Source: Leptodontidium sp. MPI-SDFR-AT-0119
Lineage: Eukaryota; Ascomycota; Leotiomycetes; Helotiales; Leptodontidiaceae
Reading direction: 5' to 3'
DNA: 64,000 bases
Assembly: GCA_020726505.1 (NCBI GenBank)
Contig: JAHLEZ010000014.1
Coordinates: 1,860,001 to 1,924,000 of the forward strand
The position numbers were made by a program, and so were the translations under genes. Positions 12,619-23,578 of the stretch are shown here, one piece after another (the first letter of the stretch is position 1; each line of letters starts with the position of its first letter). Under the pieces are notes generated by a model. It was given only the letters and a program-made list of their open reading frames with translations, had not been told where the DNA came from and searched no databases.

Positions 12619-13179
12619 GTGATCCAAGGACCAATGCCTTAGAATTACAATAGAAGAAACCGCTGAAGGGGAAATAGTATATCATTACAATAGGGGTAGC
12701 AACGAGGAAACGCTTGGCGAGGGAAGTTGTGGCCCACTGGTAAGGGCAATATGAACTGCTTGGTGGAGGTAGAAAACGAATAGGAGGGTAGAAATAGAGA
12801 CAGATAAAAAGTCAGGGATACACACGTAAATCAAATTCCCCTTTCTCAGCAGACGGTCGGACTCTTATGCTTGTGAAACTAAGACCTGGATGCGGATTTC
12901 AAGTTGAAAAGAGGGTCTGTCACGTGTGTCGGATATTCTTCGGTTGTTTACTCGAATTTCCGCACCTGCAGGCGACGAGACATTTGGAGTTTTCACCCCG
13001 CCTTGTCTTGTTTATTGTGTTACCCGCAATAGATGAAGGCCAGCACCGTCACCTACTTTTTATAAAGTTGATCCTGGAGTTTGGTTGCGTGTTTGTTCTG
13101 CGACACATCCATTCCTTTCGCATTCTTTGCGCAGCGCCGTTGTTCTGAACTCCTTTCCTCTCCCTCATTGCATGATACC
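12619..13179. other. Interval between aquaporin and PRMT5
   Basis: About 560 bp holding the aquaporin 3' UTR and the PRMT5 promoter. A CACGTG hexamer lies near 12921. A plus-strand frame overlaps the PRMT5 leader but ends before its start and looks non-coding. Confidence 0.4.
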
Positions 13180-15894
13180 ATGACCTCTTCGCAGCCTCTC
13201 TCAGGCGCAGATGCCGAACCCTCCTCGCCCGTAGACGACTACACGCCTACATTTTACGTGGGCCATCATGAGTCCAAACGGCCCTTGCCTGTCACAGATT
13301 TTGTTCTGCGACAGGCTCAAGATGTTGGAGTAAGTGCCCCGCGGTGGGATGAGAGACTACCTAATGCTAATGCGCCTTAGTATGACATGCTCACCAGTCC
13401 CATCACAAGTCCCCATTTCCACTCTAGAGTTCTTACTCTGATATCTACCTGCCTCTCCGAGTTGTCAGAAATCGAATCATCCGGCGATGCGGCAAATCAC
13501 AGCGTCCCACCTGCTCCGATCATACCTCCTCTCAACCCAGTTGATACCCCTCTAACGCCTGGAGATGCTGTCTCCCAAATTATCGCATATTCAAGCCCAT
13601 GGATAGATTTATGCTCCCCAGATCCTCTCATTGCCAATATCTCCCGCCAGGTTCTCAATATCGAAATAGCTTATGCTTCATTCTGCGGAGTTGGGAATAT
13701 TGTCATACCAGGACCCAGAGCCTACAGCAGCGGATCAACAGACAATGATGGTCTTATACAATATGCTCGAGCAATTCAAGAGGCCCTCAATATTGGCAGC
13801 TACTTGCAGATGGCTATTCACATTCCAATGTATGGAAACGAAGAGGCTAAAGAAATGATTGGCGACCTTCGTCCATATGCCAGAGATCTAGGATCACAAA
13901 CAGCACAAGGCAAGGGAAGCAAGGAGATTGATTTGTACGAGACTTGGGATGCTTGGAATTTGATTCGGAGTGTATGTAAATACAGTGCAAGACTCTCAGT
14001 AGGTAAGAAACCAATACAGCCATCCATTTTCCCAAACTCTATCTACATGTGAGGTATGATCTGTTCTATGTGCGAGAGCTGAGATCCTTCGGAGCAACTA
14101 CTACATCTCTGAAGGTACTGTTCCCGCTCTACCTTGCGCACATTTGCACAGGATACAACGCTAACACCTGTCTAGCACTTGCACTTCCCCGCCAGCTTCC
14201 TGTCGAGTCATTGCAATCTCGTTGGTTTGCTGAGCCATTGAGATTGCTCTCCTTCACCCCGTCAACTTTCCTCAAGAACAAGGGAGGCCATCCTGTTCTC
14301 AGCAAAGGTCATCAAGGTTTGATATCCCGCTACATGCGACTGAAGCAACCGCCTTGGCTTTTACTTTGCGATGTTGGACCAATTCCAGGTTTGGATGACC
14401 CAACTCAACTCACACCTACGGCGGATGGCTTTCCATCTCCGAGTGTTGTTGTAGATGCATCAAGATCAGTATCACCAACACCTGCTGAAGCAGCTGGGCT
14501 TCCACAAAAGCCAAAGCCTAAGAGCAAGGACTTTGCAGCTCACTTAGTCTATATTCGATACTTGCAGAGAAATCAGCCAGCCAGGACAGCTCTCGAGAAG
14601 TTTGGCTCGGGTTACCAAGATTATCTTCAAGCTCCGCTTCAACCACTGACAGACAATTTGGAGTCGGTGACCTATGAAGTCTTTGAGAAGGATCCTGTCA
14701 AGTATGACTGGTATGAGCGCGCTATAGTCCAAGCTCTCTCTGACTGGTCCGATCAACACAAGCCTACTTCAAGCCCAACAGGTGCTGTAGTCATAGCTGT
14801 TGCTGGGTCCGGACGAGGTCCTTTGGTAACTCGCGCCCTGAAAGCAAGCGAGATCACAGGAGTTCCAGTTGAAGTGTGGGCTGTTGAGAAGAATCCAAAC
14901 GCTTACGTCCTGCTCCAACGACACAACGAAGAGGACTGGGGACGTGCAGTCAATGTTGTCAAGAGCGACATGCGAGCTTGGAAAGGTCCACTTCGTAGCA
15001 CAACTGGACCCATTGGACAAGCCATCACTACCAGCAGCAGTGCTCCTGCTTCGCCATATGGCAAAGTGGATATCATTGTGTCTGAGCTTCTTGGCTCTTT
15101 CGCTGACAACGAACTCTCGCCCGAGTGCTTGGATGGTGTTCAACACGTTTTGGCACCACAATATGGCATCTCCATTCCCAGCTCGTACACTGCACACTTG
15201 ACGCCGATTCTTGCACCAAGACTATTTGCAGATATCTCTCATCGGGCAATTACAGATGACACTGCCACGGAAACACCTTACGTTGTAATGCTTCACGCTA
15301 TCGACTATCTCGCAACTTCTGTTCCTGATCACCCACGCATTCAGCAAGCATGGGAGTTTGTCCACCCTCTCCCAAGCTCTACGCTCGCCATTGCAGAGGC
15401 TCGGAGAGGAGGTGGTGTTAGCGGAGGAGGCGGGGGTAGTATGTCAGGTGGTGACGGCGCAAATGAGCACAATACACGTTCGGCCAAACTGAAGTTCGTG
15501 TGCAAGGATAGGGGTGTGGTCAGTGGATTGGCTGGATACTTTGAGGCTGTTCTCTACGATGGCGGCGAAACTGGGATCGTTGAGTTGAGCACGAGACCAG
15601 ACACCATTGATGCCAAGAGCAAAGATATGATTTCCTGGTTCCCTATATTCTTCCCCTTGAAGGTTCGTACTACCTGAGCCATGTTTTTGGAAATCTCGCT
15701 AACTCGCTCCCCAGAATGCCCTCTACTTCCCAGATGACTCGGAGCTTGAAGTTAGTATTTGGAGACAGACCGACGACAGAAAAGTATGGTACGAGTGGCT
15801 GGTAGAGGCTTTTGTCATGGTCGGACCAGGTAAGAGAATGAGGCTAGGAATGAGCGAGATGGGAAGCAGCCGAAAAGTAGGATGTCTCATGTGA
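13180..15894 (+). CDS. Protein arginine N-methyltransferase 5 (PRMT5/Skb1/Hsl7)
   Basis: Four exons (13180-13329, 13381-14002, 14176-15662, 15715-15894) give 812 residues. PRMT5 makes symmetric dimethylarginine on histones, Sm proteins and other targets using S-adenosylmethionine. The N-terminal half is the TIM-barrel domain (IEIAYASFCGVGNIVIPGP; WDAWNLIRSVCKYSARLSV). The Rossmann catalytic part shows the SAM-binding motif VAGSGRGPLVTRAL near residue 466 and the double-Glu motif SELLGSFADNELSPE near residue 560. The C-terminal beta-barrel ends with KVWYEWLVEAFV. The intron at 14003-14175 (173 nt) is longer than the others; it is needed to join LSV to ALALPRQLP, which are contiguous in relatives. 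A Ser/Pro-rich insert and a Gly-rich loop (near 15410-15450) are extra relative to animal PRMT5. An SmF gene, encoding a Sm protein, lies convergently just downstream. Confidence 0.94.
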
Positions 15895-16189
15895 ACTTCA
15901 CTTGCTCACACATCTACTCGGGGACAGTTGGTGGTACAGCCTTTGCTTGTTACTGCTTAAGCCCGGCCATGATTCCGTAGCTTCCCTGATATCGAAATCC
16001 ATTGCATTTATGCCCTGGCAAGTCAGAACTTGCATCTAGAACGCCTTGCCCTTTGATAAACCAGTGAACTTTTGGTCGTGAAATTTGCTTCGTCCTTCCC
16101 ATACCGTACCGCCCAGAACGTTCGCACTACCGCGGCCAGCTTCACGAAGAAGCATTTCCTCTTCCCTAGACCCCGCTACCCTCGCGTCC

Positions 16190-16689
16190 TCATCCCTCCA
16201 TCTTCGTGTCTCCGTTGTTTTGGTTTGCGCCTTGGATCCACAGAACGTTGTTGCACCTATTCACACCGTCAGCCCTCCACTCCGCAAAATCCTCCTGTTC
16301 AGCAATCGTCCCGCCAGATCCGTCCGAGTAGACCTACCGTATCAGAACCTGTCCCAGAACACTCGTCATCTCCTGATCAATCCACTCCTCTGCGCCCGAT
16401 AATTGGATGTTCATGTAACTGTCGATGCTAACGAGACGGCCCTTGTACTCTGTTTGACCCCACTTCAGGCGAATAACAACTTCCTCGTTGACACTAGACA
16501 CATTCAAAAGTCAGCATGACTTCGCGATCCAGTATTCGGCGGGGTAGCGGTCGAAGAGACTGGCTTGAGGAGGTTGCGAACGTACAGATTTTGCAGCATA
16601 GGCCGCGGGTTGATGGGGACGAACTAGAAGAGATATGTTAGTTGATTGGGAGCTTCGGATGAGAGAGAAGGACGAGGGCTTACACTCAT
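16190..16689 (-). CDS. Small nuclear ribonucleoprotein F (SmF)
   Basis: Read on the minus strand, four exons (16684-16689, 16586-16623, 16338-16493, 16190-16256) join to 88 residues, the usual size of SmF. SmF is one of seven Sm proteins forming the ring on U1, U2, U4 and U5 snRNAs in the spliceosome. It begins [15 protein letters not shown], close to fission yeast SmF. Sm motif 1 includes [18 protein letters not shown] with DSYMN, and Sm motif 2 is [11 protein letters not shown]. The first coding exon is only 6 nt (Met-Ser). No frame of 60 codons covers this gene because the exons are so short. It is convergent with PRMT5; the stops are about 295 bp apart. Confidence 0.93.
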
Positions 16690-17084
16690 TTCGGTGGTTG
16701 TGGAAAAGTTGTTTGTGAAGGCGCGTGAAGGGAGTGGTCGCGATGCTGGAGCTTGAAATATTGAGGCTGCGACATGGATTTACGTGGTTGCCGCTTTTGG
16801 GACCGCGGCAAGCTAGCGAGCTGCAAGGCTGGGCTGTCACTCCTCTGACTGTTGAATTTCACTTAACAACCACTTAGTGAGTTTAACTTTCCTGCTGTAA
16901 ATTTATAGTGACAATAGAAAATACATTATACTAGAGAAAATGCAAGAGTCTTGAAGGGATTTGCACTATTGCAGAATCTAATCAGCAACACGTCCTTGGT
17001 CTCTCAAGTTGCACCTATCTAGGCAGCTCAAGAAGTAAGGAGAGGTTGGGAATATCACTGCATTCATGATTTCTTTGCTAAATC
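16690..17084. other. Interval between SmF start and the 3' end of CZIB
   Basis: About 395 bp that must contain the SmF promoter (minus strand) and the CZIB 3' UTR. The part 16860-16960 is AT-rich. No gene or RNA is recognised. Confidence 0.4.
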
Positions 17085-17783
17085 TTAATTTCTCCTGATC
17101 TCCCACTTCAAATCTTTGATGCTGACTTCCTCCCCGGCTTTCTCGTCATAATCAAACCACTCTCCCTCTGTGAGATCAATGGCCGTGAATTTGCTGCCAG
17201 AATCTATACCAGTTGCAAGCCAGTCTCCCTGAGATTCTGTAAGAAAGTACCCCTTGATAATGAATATGGGATCATACCTCAGGTTTGAACTCGGTGAATT
17301 CAAGTCCTCTGCAGTCAAACTCGATAACCTTTTGACGGGTAGGAGGGGACGCTTGTTTGTACGAGATAGGAGCTTCCTTGATGGTTGCAGATGATTCTCT
17401 CTAAAGCAGTGTTAAACCTTAGAACCATATTTCGGATCCAAAAGATGCTCATACCTTGCAGGACTTGCACTTCCACACAAAGTTGGCTTCTCCTCGACTA
17501 CCGCTCATGTCATTTGCCTCCTAGATAACCCAAACGATCAGTTTCAAGATAGAGGGAATCAATAGCATTTCGATATACTTACAAAGCGGCTGACATTGAC
17601 AAAGTTTGGGTGAACCTCTCTGCAGGATGTACACTGGACCTTGAAAGTGTACCAGAAAGGGTTCTCTGGGGTGTCATCCGGTCTCAAGTCGGTCACGCTA
17701 TATTTGTTAGTAAATGCTCGTGGTTCCAGCAGCTCTGGAGGTTCTTACCCTGTCAAGTCTGCAGTGAGAGTAAGGATCATCAT
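17085..17783 (-). CDS. CXXC motif-containing zinc-binding protein (CZIB / DUF866)
   Basis: Five minus-strand exons (17749-17783, 17583-17697, 17455-17520, 17278-17400, 17085-17228) give 160 residues, the same length as human CZIB (C1orf123). Two CXXC pairs, CTSC and CKSC, are the expected zinc ligands. The C-terminal block VIEFDCRGLEFTEFKPE, WLATGIDSG and GEWFDYDEKAGEEVSI is diagnostic of the family. Its cellular role is poorly known; in humans it has been linked to a heavy-metal-associated domain protein, so I only infer a soluble zinc protein. Two consecutive ATGs occur at the start; the first is chosen. An 90-codon frame extending further upstream has no family support. It is divergent from the PPR-like gene with 285 bp between starts. 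Confidence 0.92.
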
Positions 17784-18068
17784 CTTTGCGGTACGATTTG
17801 AGGTTATTATCGAGGTTGAAGGATGGCGAGTTGAGATTTTGGCGGGGTTGATATGGAGGGGCGGCCCCTGCTCTTTAAACATAGTGGATAAAAGCGGCCA
17901 GGTGATGGTCCACCTCATCCTGTCGCCAAATGATCGTCCGATGTTGAACCTCAATTCAATTCCAACTTCACTCCTCTCACGACTACCCCAACTCAGCACT
18001 CCGAACGGGCTCGACAATAGCTCAATTACCTTCTCCTCGGACTACGGCAGCTTTAGCATGGTGCGATA

Positions 18069-20291
18069 ATGCAGGTCCTTTGGTCTCGCGCTGCGCAGGC
18101 CAAGTCATCATGTAGCTGCCGCTCATGTCTCCATACGGCAACAAACTTAGCACGGCGAACAACCACCGCAGTTGGGAAACGTCGAGTCAGGGTCAGTGAT
18201 GTGGTCACAGCATGTTACTCGACTATATTGGCGACTGCAGCGGTGGCAGATATGAGGAGGAAGGAGGAGAGACGGAAGGAATGGGACCGTGTGATTGCAG
18301 AAGCTAGAGATGGCACATCTACACTTGAATTAAGTTCTGGACGACCCGACCAAATAGATGCTACAGACACCAATGTGAGCACTGTCTTCATTTCGAATCG
18401 GAAAATGTCTACGTCGAATTTCAAACCTATTGCTCTTGGCACTCCAACGACTGGACCAGAATCAGCCTTGGAGATCAAGCTCAGGAAAATTGGCAGTAGG
18501 CTGGAAGATGAGTTTTGTTTCGTTGGAGAGGAACCAGACCCGGAGCTGCCGTCGCGGGAACCGATGAACCCTCTGCATCTCGAAAAGACGCAGGAAATGA
18601 TTGCTCGACTGGCATACAAATTTCTTACAGCATCCAAGATCTTCTCAGCAGATCCTTTCCTAGGAGGTGAAGATATACAGCAACAGACGTTGCATATGAA
18701 GGAACGGCTACAAGCATTGATGGATGGGTTCAGCAATTTGCCTTCCTATGAATGGAACGACATTGACGAGGTTTATGATGAACGGGATGCACTTAATCGA
18801 TCTTTGCATACACTTTGCAGAAACACGGTAGCAAACGATCGGGCCAGTATTAATCTCATGCTGGCAAAGGTGTCGTACAATTTGTTAGTTTCCACTAGTC
18901 CACCCAGCAGGGTGACCTACAACATCTTACTCGCTGAGTTTATTCGACTAGGAAAACCAGGTCTTGCTCAGATTGTCGTGAACTCTTTCATGCATGACAG
19001 CGAGCTCAAACCTAGTCGGACCACCGTTAGGCTCATCCTTGATCATTACCGTACTAAAGGAGATCCCCATGGATATCGATCAATCCTTCTACGAATGCGA
19101 GCCACTCGAAAGACTGATCCGGAACTGCGTTTTGACCGTCCTGACATGCGTATTAAGAAGCGAGAACTGAAGGACTTGCACAAGCCCGCCATTCAGGAAT
19201 GGGCTTTAGGCTCCAAGACCATTCACCGAAATAGCGCTTTGCACGAGAAAACACCTCGCGATGCTGCGGTATTCGATTCCCAGATCAAAGGCTGCTTGCA
19301 ATTTCAGGGCCTAACGGCAGCGACTCGCCAGATCCGCAGTGCTTTTCGTGAAGGGCATCACGTTCATCAGGATACCCTCTGTTCTGTCATTCGGGCTTGC
19401 TTGGACCAGGCAAATTTTAGCATTGGCTTGAAGATAATTCGAAATATCATTTCTCTGTGGGAAGATGGTATTGAACATCTGGTCTTCGTCTATTCTCAGG
19501 ACCTTCGCCAGCTTATCTATCAACTCCTGGTGATGTGTGGCTTTGACACATCGCTCAATTCCAAACGGGCCTTGCCTATTAAAGCATCATGGGATGCTTT
19601 GCAAGACTTGCTACATTACATGCACCTCGAATCACTCAACGATGCTCTTTCTCGTTGCGCTGGTTTCACGTTATCATTGAGCCAATCTCTCCGCTTAGTT
19701 GGCTTTGCTGCAGAAGGAACTTTCGAGTCGCAAGAACCACTGGAAATGCAACAAACTCCGGATGTCGATCTTGCCATGCAGATAGTGGAAAATTATACTA
19801 CTGAACAACAGCTCCGCATAGACCACCAAAGGGGTCTAGAGGTTGCTAGTCGTATGAGTCGGCTGGAAGCTCTAGACGGTCTTATTGACACACGGTGGAC
19901 GAAAGTTCTGGCCGTGGAATCGGAGTTGACATCCTTACTGTACGCTCGGCTCTCGGGCGATCAGAAGGCTACTTATGATGGCGAGGTCTCACAGATAGAC
20001 ACGCAATCTCCAAAACTGGCATATCTTGAGAAACAGCGCCTGCTGTCACGACTTTTGAAGCCAGAACAGGATATTCTGCAGCAGACAGTGGTTGATGTAG
20101 CGCAGTCTCCATTGCCCACCGCAAGGGAGGTCTCTGTTGCTCTGAGGGAGGTCTCACCGAGACCGGTGAACGAGGTACCTATTCGCCCAGCCAAATCCTT
20201 GCCCATCAGGCCTCTTCGGTCGCCATATCCAATCTCCATGCCACTGGCCGCCATGAGGGAGAAGGCTGAACTAGAGGCAACCGCTTCATGA
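18069..20291 (+). CDS. PPR-like, probably mitochondrial protein
   Basis: A single open frame of 740 residues without introns. The first ~45 residues are rich in Arg, Ser and Ala with few acidic residues, as expected of a mitochondrial targeting peptide, and contain a CXCXXC cluster (SCSCRSC). The centre holds helical repeats resembling pentatricopeptide units, for example VTYNILLAEFIRLGKPGLA followed by a second repeat near TVRLILDHYRTKGDPHGYR (roughly residues 280-345), and DTLCSVIRACLDQANFSIG (near 435-453). The C-terminal 100 residues include a charged and Pro-rich tail. PPR proteins usually bind organellar RNA and control its processing or translation; this specific family I do not recognise, so RNA binding is inference. 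It shares a 285-bp divergent promoter with CZIB and is convergent with QNG1. Confidence 0.72.
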   Translation: MQVLWSRAAQAKSSCSCRSCLHTATNLARRTTTAVGKRRVRVSDVVTACYSTILATAAVADMRRKEERRKEWDRVIAEARDGTSTLELSSGRPDQIDATDTNVSTVFISNRKMSTSNFKPIALGTPTTGPESALEIKLRKIGSRLEDEFCFVGEEPDPELPSREPMNPLHLEKTQEMIARLAYKFLTASKIFSADPFLGGEDIQQQTLHMKERLQALMDGFSNLPSYEWNDIDEVYDERDALNRSLHTLCRNTVANDRASINLMLAKVSYNLLVSTSPPSRVTYNILLAEFIRLGKPGLAQIVVNSFMHDSELKPSRTTVRLILDHYRTKGDPHGYRSILLRMRATRKTDPELRFDRPDMRIKKRELKDLHKPAIQEWALGSKTIHRNSALHEKTPRDAAVFDSQIKGCLQFQGLTAATRQIRSAFREGHHVHQDTLCSVIRACLDQANFSIGLKIIRNIISLWEDGIEHLVFVYSQDLRQLIYQLLVMCGFDTSLNSKRALPIKASWDALQDLLHYMHLESLNDALSRCAGFTLSLSQSLRLVGFAAEGTFESQEPLEMQQTPDVDLAMQIVENYTTEQQLRIDHQRGLEVASRMSRLEALDGLIDTRWTKVLAVESELTSLLYARLSGDQKATYDGEVSQIDTQSPKLAYLEKQRLLSRLLKPEQDILQQTVVDVAQSPLPTAREVSVALREVSPRPVNEVPIRPAKSLPIRPLRSPYPISMPLAAMREKAELEATAS

Positions 20292-20603
20292 CGAAAGGAG
20301 ATATGTCAAGGAGTAGGACTGTGTATATCAAGAGATCTTGTATATAGACGATGCATGCGGTAGATGGCGTTGTGAATTTTCGGGCCTTGGAGTTCTTAGG
20401 AGCATTTCACGAGACGAAGGATTGCGGGTTGAGCGTTAGAGAGAAGAGTGGTACATAGAACTGATACCAGTGGAGAGGTGAACAGAGACACTTGATAAAA
20501 AGTAACAGGTTTCTTCAGATATATCCTTACTGCTCGTGACAACACAAATTCCGTGTGAACTACAGAGGAAAGGTCATTTCGCTTTATTTCTTGCAGTCAT
20601 GCC
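20292..20603. other. Convergent interval between the PPR-like gene and QNG1
   Basis: About 310 bp holding two 3' UTRs. No gene, RNA or repeat is seen. Confidence 0.4.
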
Positions 20604-22338
20604 TCAGTACCAGATACTACGAGTTCTATGATGGGGTATCTCATCCTGCCCAGCCCCTTCCCTCTCCTTCATCGTGTCATACAGAAAGAAATCGATCAGA
20701 ATAGCATTAATCTTCACTTCAGGGTGATTCCTCAAAATCTCTCTCCGGATCAACTCCACGCACCAGATACTACAACCTACACATCGTCGTCATTAGCCAA
20801 ACACTCAATTTTACTCCCCTCTTTGAGTCGTGAGAAGATCAATGAAGACAGAAGATAACTCACCTCTCATCTGAATCTCCCACGTATGCCCACTCTCAAT
20901 AACCCTCTTCTGCCTAACCGCATGATCCAGTAGAGGACTATACCACAAACAGCCCAACGTATTCAGGATCTGCGGGACGCGGTAATCCGCAAACATGGTG
21001 ATCTTATCGATATCACCGAACTCGCCGAAACCCTCTCCTTCGAACGCGGCCCAGATGTCGGCGACGCAGATCTGGGCCCGTTTGAGGAATCGTACGCTCT
21101 TCCTGTTCTCGAAACGGACTACGTCGTTGAAGCAGGGGAAGTTGTCGGCGAGGAGGTTGACGAGAGCTGCGGCAGAGTGGTTGGCGGCGGTGATGCAGTT
21201 GGTGAAACTGCATTGGTATTTCTGGGGATGTGGTTAGTGGTGATGTTGGTATGGACGAGCGAGGAAGGGAGGGGGAGAGGTGTACTTCGTAGAGGATTTG
21301 GCCGGCTTCTCGGAGGCAGGCTAGGCGTTCTTTTAGGAGGGGGATTTCTTCTTCTGTTGAGCTTCTGAAGACATGTTTTAAGACTTCTTCTGTACCTGTG
21401 TCAAGTCAGCCAAGGCTGTTGAGAGCTTCGCAAATGAATGATGAAGTAGTTGAAAGCTGGAGTCCACCAGAAGCGTGCGAGTTTTAATCCCAGGCATTAA
21501 TTTTGGACCCGAGGAAATTGAAAGACCAAAAGGAGTTTAACTTTCGTCTTCATTATCATCTCGTTGCTGGCTCACTGTCATGCAGGAAGTACAAATACAT
21601 TTGCTTGATAAGTACTCGGATCGACCAGATAAGAACTGAGGTCCTTGAAGCTGTACTGTCATAAGTCTCTCAAACTTTCGAGACAATTCTGAATTTCCAC
21701 AGTGACTTCTGAGGAGGCAGTGACAAGACTACGAACAAGGAGCGGCCATCGTACCATAGAGGCAAGCAGATGGAATGAAACGCCAAAGAAATTGTAATGC
21801 AGCATTTGCCCCAAAAGAAAAGTGGCTTACATTCATGTTCATTTTGCCAGAAATCCGAGGACGTAATAGGAATATCTGCAAAGAGAAACATAAGCTTCAT
21901 CATCCGAAGCAGTAGGCTGAACTAACCCTCTTCAAGAGCTCTTTGCAAAGCAGCAACCAGACTCCAATACCCAGTCCATTTCTTCCCTTTATACTCAATA
22001 GCGAAGCGCTCTTCATCCTCCTTCTCAGACCAGAACGAGAAATTCAACAAGTCCATAGTAAAGATGAAAGCCACAGTACTCTCATCCTTGGCTTTGGGGT
22101 GTAGCTCATGTGACGACCAAGTCTTGGTAGAGTATTCTTTCTTTTGCATCTGCTCATAGATCATTGCTGCGGCTGCTTTTGTAGACTGGTAGTCGATCGC
22201 TACGTCAATGGCATTATCATAGACATATTCCGCACCTTCTAGAACATGCGTCTCTGGCTTCGCGGGTGATATGGCGGCTTTTTGGAAATGTTGGCGTAGG
22301 AAGTCAAGGAGATCATGGTCTGGTTCATCATCTGACAT
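20604..22338 (-). CDS. Queuosine 5'-phosphate N-glycosylase (Qng1, DUF2419, queuosine salvage)
   Basis: Five minus-strand exons (21927-22338, 21831-21875, 21286-21395, 20864-21221, 20604-20776) give 365 residues. The enzyme releases queuine base from queuosine nucleotides so that it can be used for tRNA wobble modification; it is a DNA-glycosylase-like fold. Matches to human QNG1 (C9orf64) run along the whole length: FTMDLLNFSFWSEKED, KKWTGYWSLVAALQRALEE, CSFTNCITAANHSA, FLKRAQICVADIWAAF, DKITMFADYRVPQILNTLG, and the conserved end GCSIWCVELIRRE ... HHRTRSIWY. Intron 2 (21396-21830) is about 435 nt, long for this genome; the flanking exons join smoothly so I see no missing exon. It is divergent from UBA2 with 1.2 kb between starts. 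Confidence 0.94.
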
Positions 22339-23578
22339 CGTGACAAGCCGTTGGTAGGGCTTTCAAAGCCCGCAATTCTTAGGAGCAGGGAATGGTGCTT
22401 CGCGTACAGCTCAACTCGGTATTCTTTGGAGGCTGAAAGACTGTCTTCAGAGGTTTTGCGGGCTATATGAATTACCAGATCTCTCAGGACTTCGTCATTG
22501 TTTTGGAATAAGTACAAGCTAGTTGGCGGAAACGAGAGGAAAAGTTTGACGGTTAAAAAGCTCTTGAAAACAAAATGAAGCTGTCTGTGCAAACTGATAA
22601 CAAGATGAGGGTCGCTTTGCTCAGCTTCAGTTTCAGCTCCCGAACCATGCCGAATGCGGTCTAGCTCTCTTGATATTCCATTGACCCTTTGCTTGGGTAC
22701 AGAGTTTGCTGGAAAGACCGGAGAGCACAAAGGTTAAGCATCGTAGCCCTGTTTATCACGTCTGAATAATTTTTAGCCGTACTGGTGCTTTTGGGAAGTA
22801 GACGTAAGGTAGAGGACATAAAGTAGGGGGGGATTTTGAGTATGGCAAGATAATGCCACAATTGAATTTTTTTGAAATATACACCGAGCAGTGAAGAGCT
22901 GTAGACGGGACTTTGTTTCCTCTGTCGGGGTCTTCGCCTTGAGTGCATTAACAGCATGCATGAGGAGCTTTCTTACTTTCAAAGTCAACAAGTCTTGGCA
23001 AAGCCAACACTGTCCCAAGGTAATACTGTAGTTCTGTACTGGTTGCAATATTTATCAGTCACATCCTTCATCTCGACTGCTCGCTACAAACCGCGTCTAT
23101 TATATCTGGCGTCTCTTTTCATTTGGTTGGTAGTACGAATGCTGTACAACTGGGTCGGCAGTTGCAGAACTTGTTAACACCAGCACGTGGAAGCAATTGA
23201 GATAGAATGAATGGCCTAAGTAAAAATAGGAGACACAATCAATAAGTCAGCCCACCTAAATAGTCATACAGAATTAAAGCTGGAACTCATATGCCCCCAG
23301 CATTCCGTCATATTCAAAGTTGAGTTCCATTTCTATATTGCTACTCGGACACCACTTGAACTGATAAGGAGGCCTCCCCTCGCTTAGTCCGGATTTATCG
23401 CGAGGTGCCTGTTGGTCCGCCAGATCGCGTCTCCAATCAAGGCTGAGCTTGTCTCGTACCTGGCTGATTATCGAGGCGCAAACAACCTTCCACTTCCACC
23501 CTCTTTCCACAACCCAGTTTGCTTCTTCACCCTCATTACATCTCTCTCAACTTGGGCGTGTCGCTAGCTTCGAACACG
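22339..23578. other. Interval between QNG1 and UBA2 with coding-like minus-strand fragments
   Basis: About 1.2 kb. It should hold both promoters, yet several minus-strand frames (22239-22730, 22661-22957, 22773-23048) read like real protein, for example LRDLVIHIARKTSEDSL and ETKSRLQLFTARCIF. I could not join them into one gene, and the first overlaps the QNG1 start in another frame. It may be a decayed gene, an unrecognised intron-rich gene, or chance. Confidence 0.3.

Noticed and set aside
17745..18017. 90-codon minus frame extending CZIB upstream
   Set aside because: The added residues have no similarity to the family, which starts where the MMILTLTADL segment begins.
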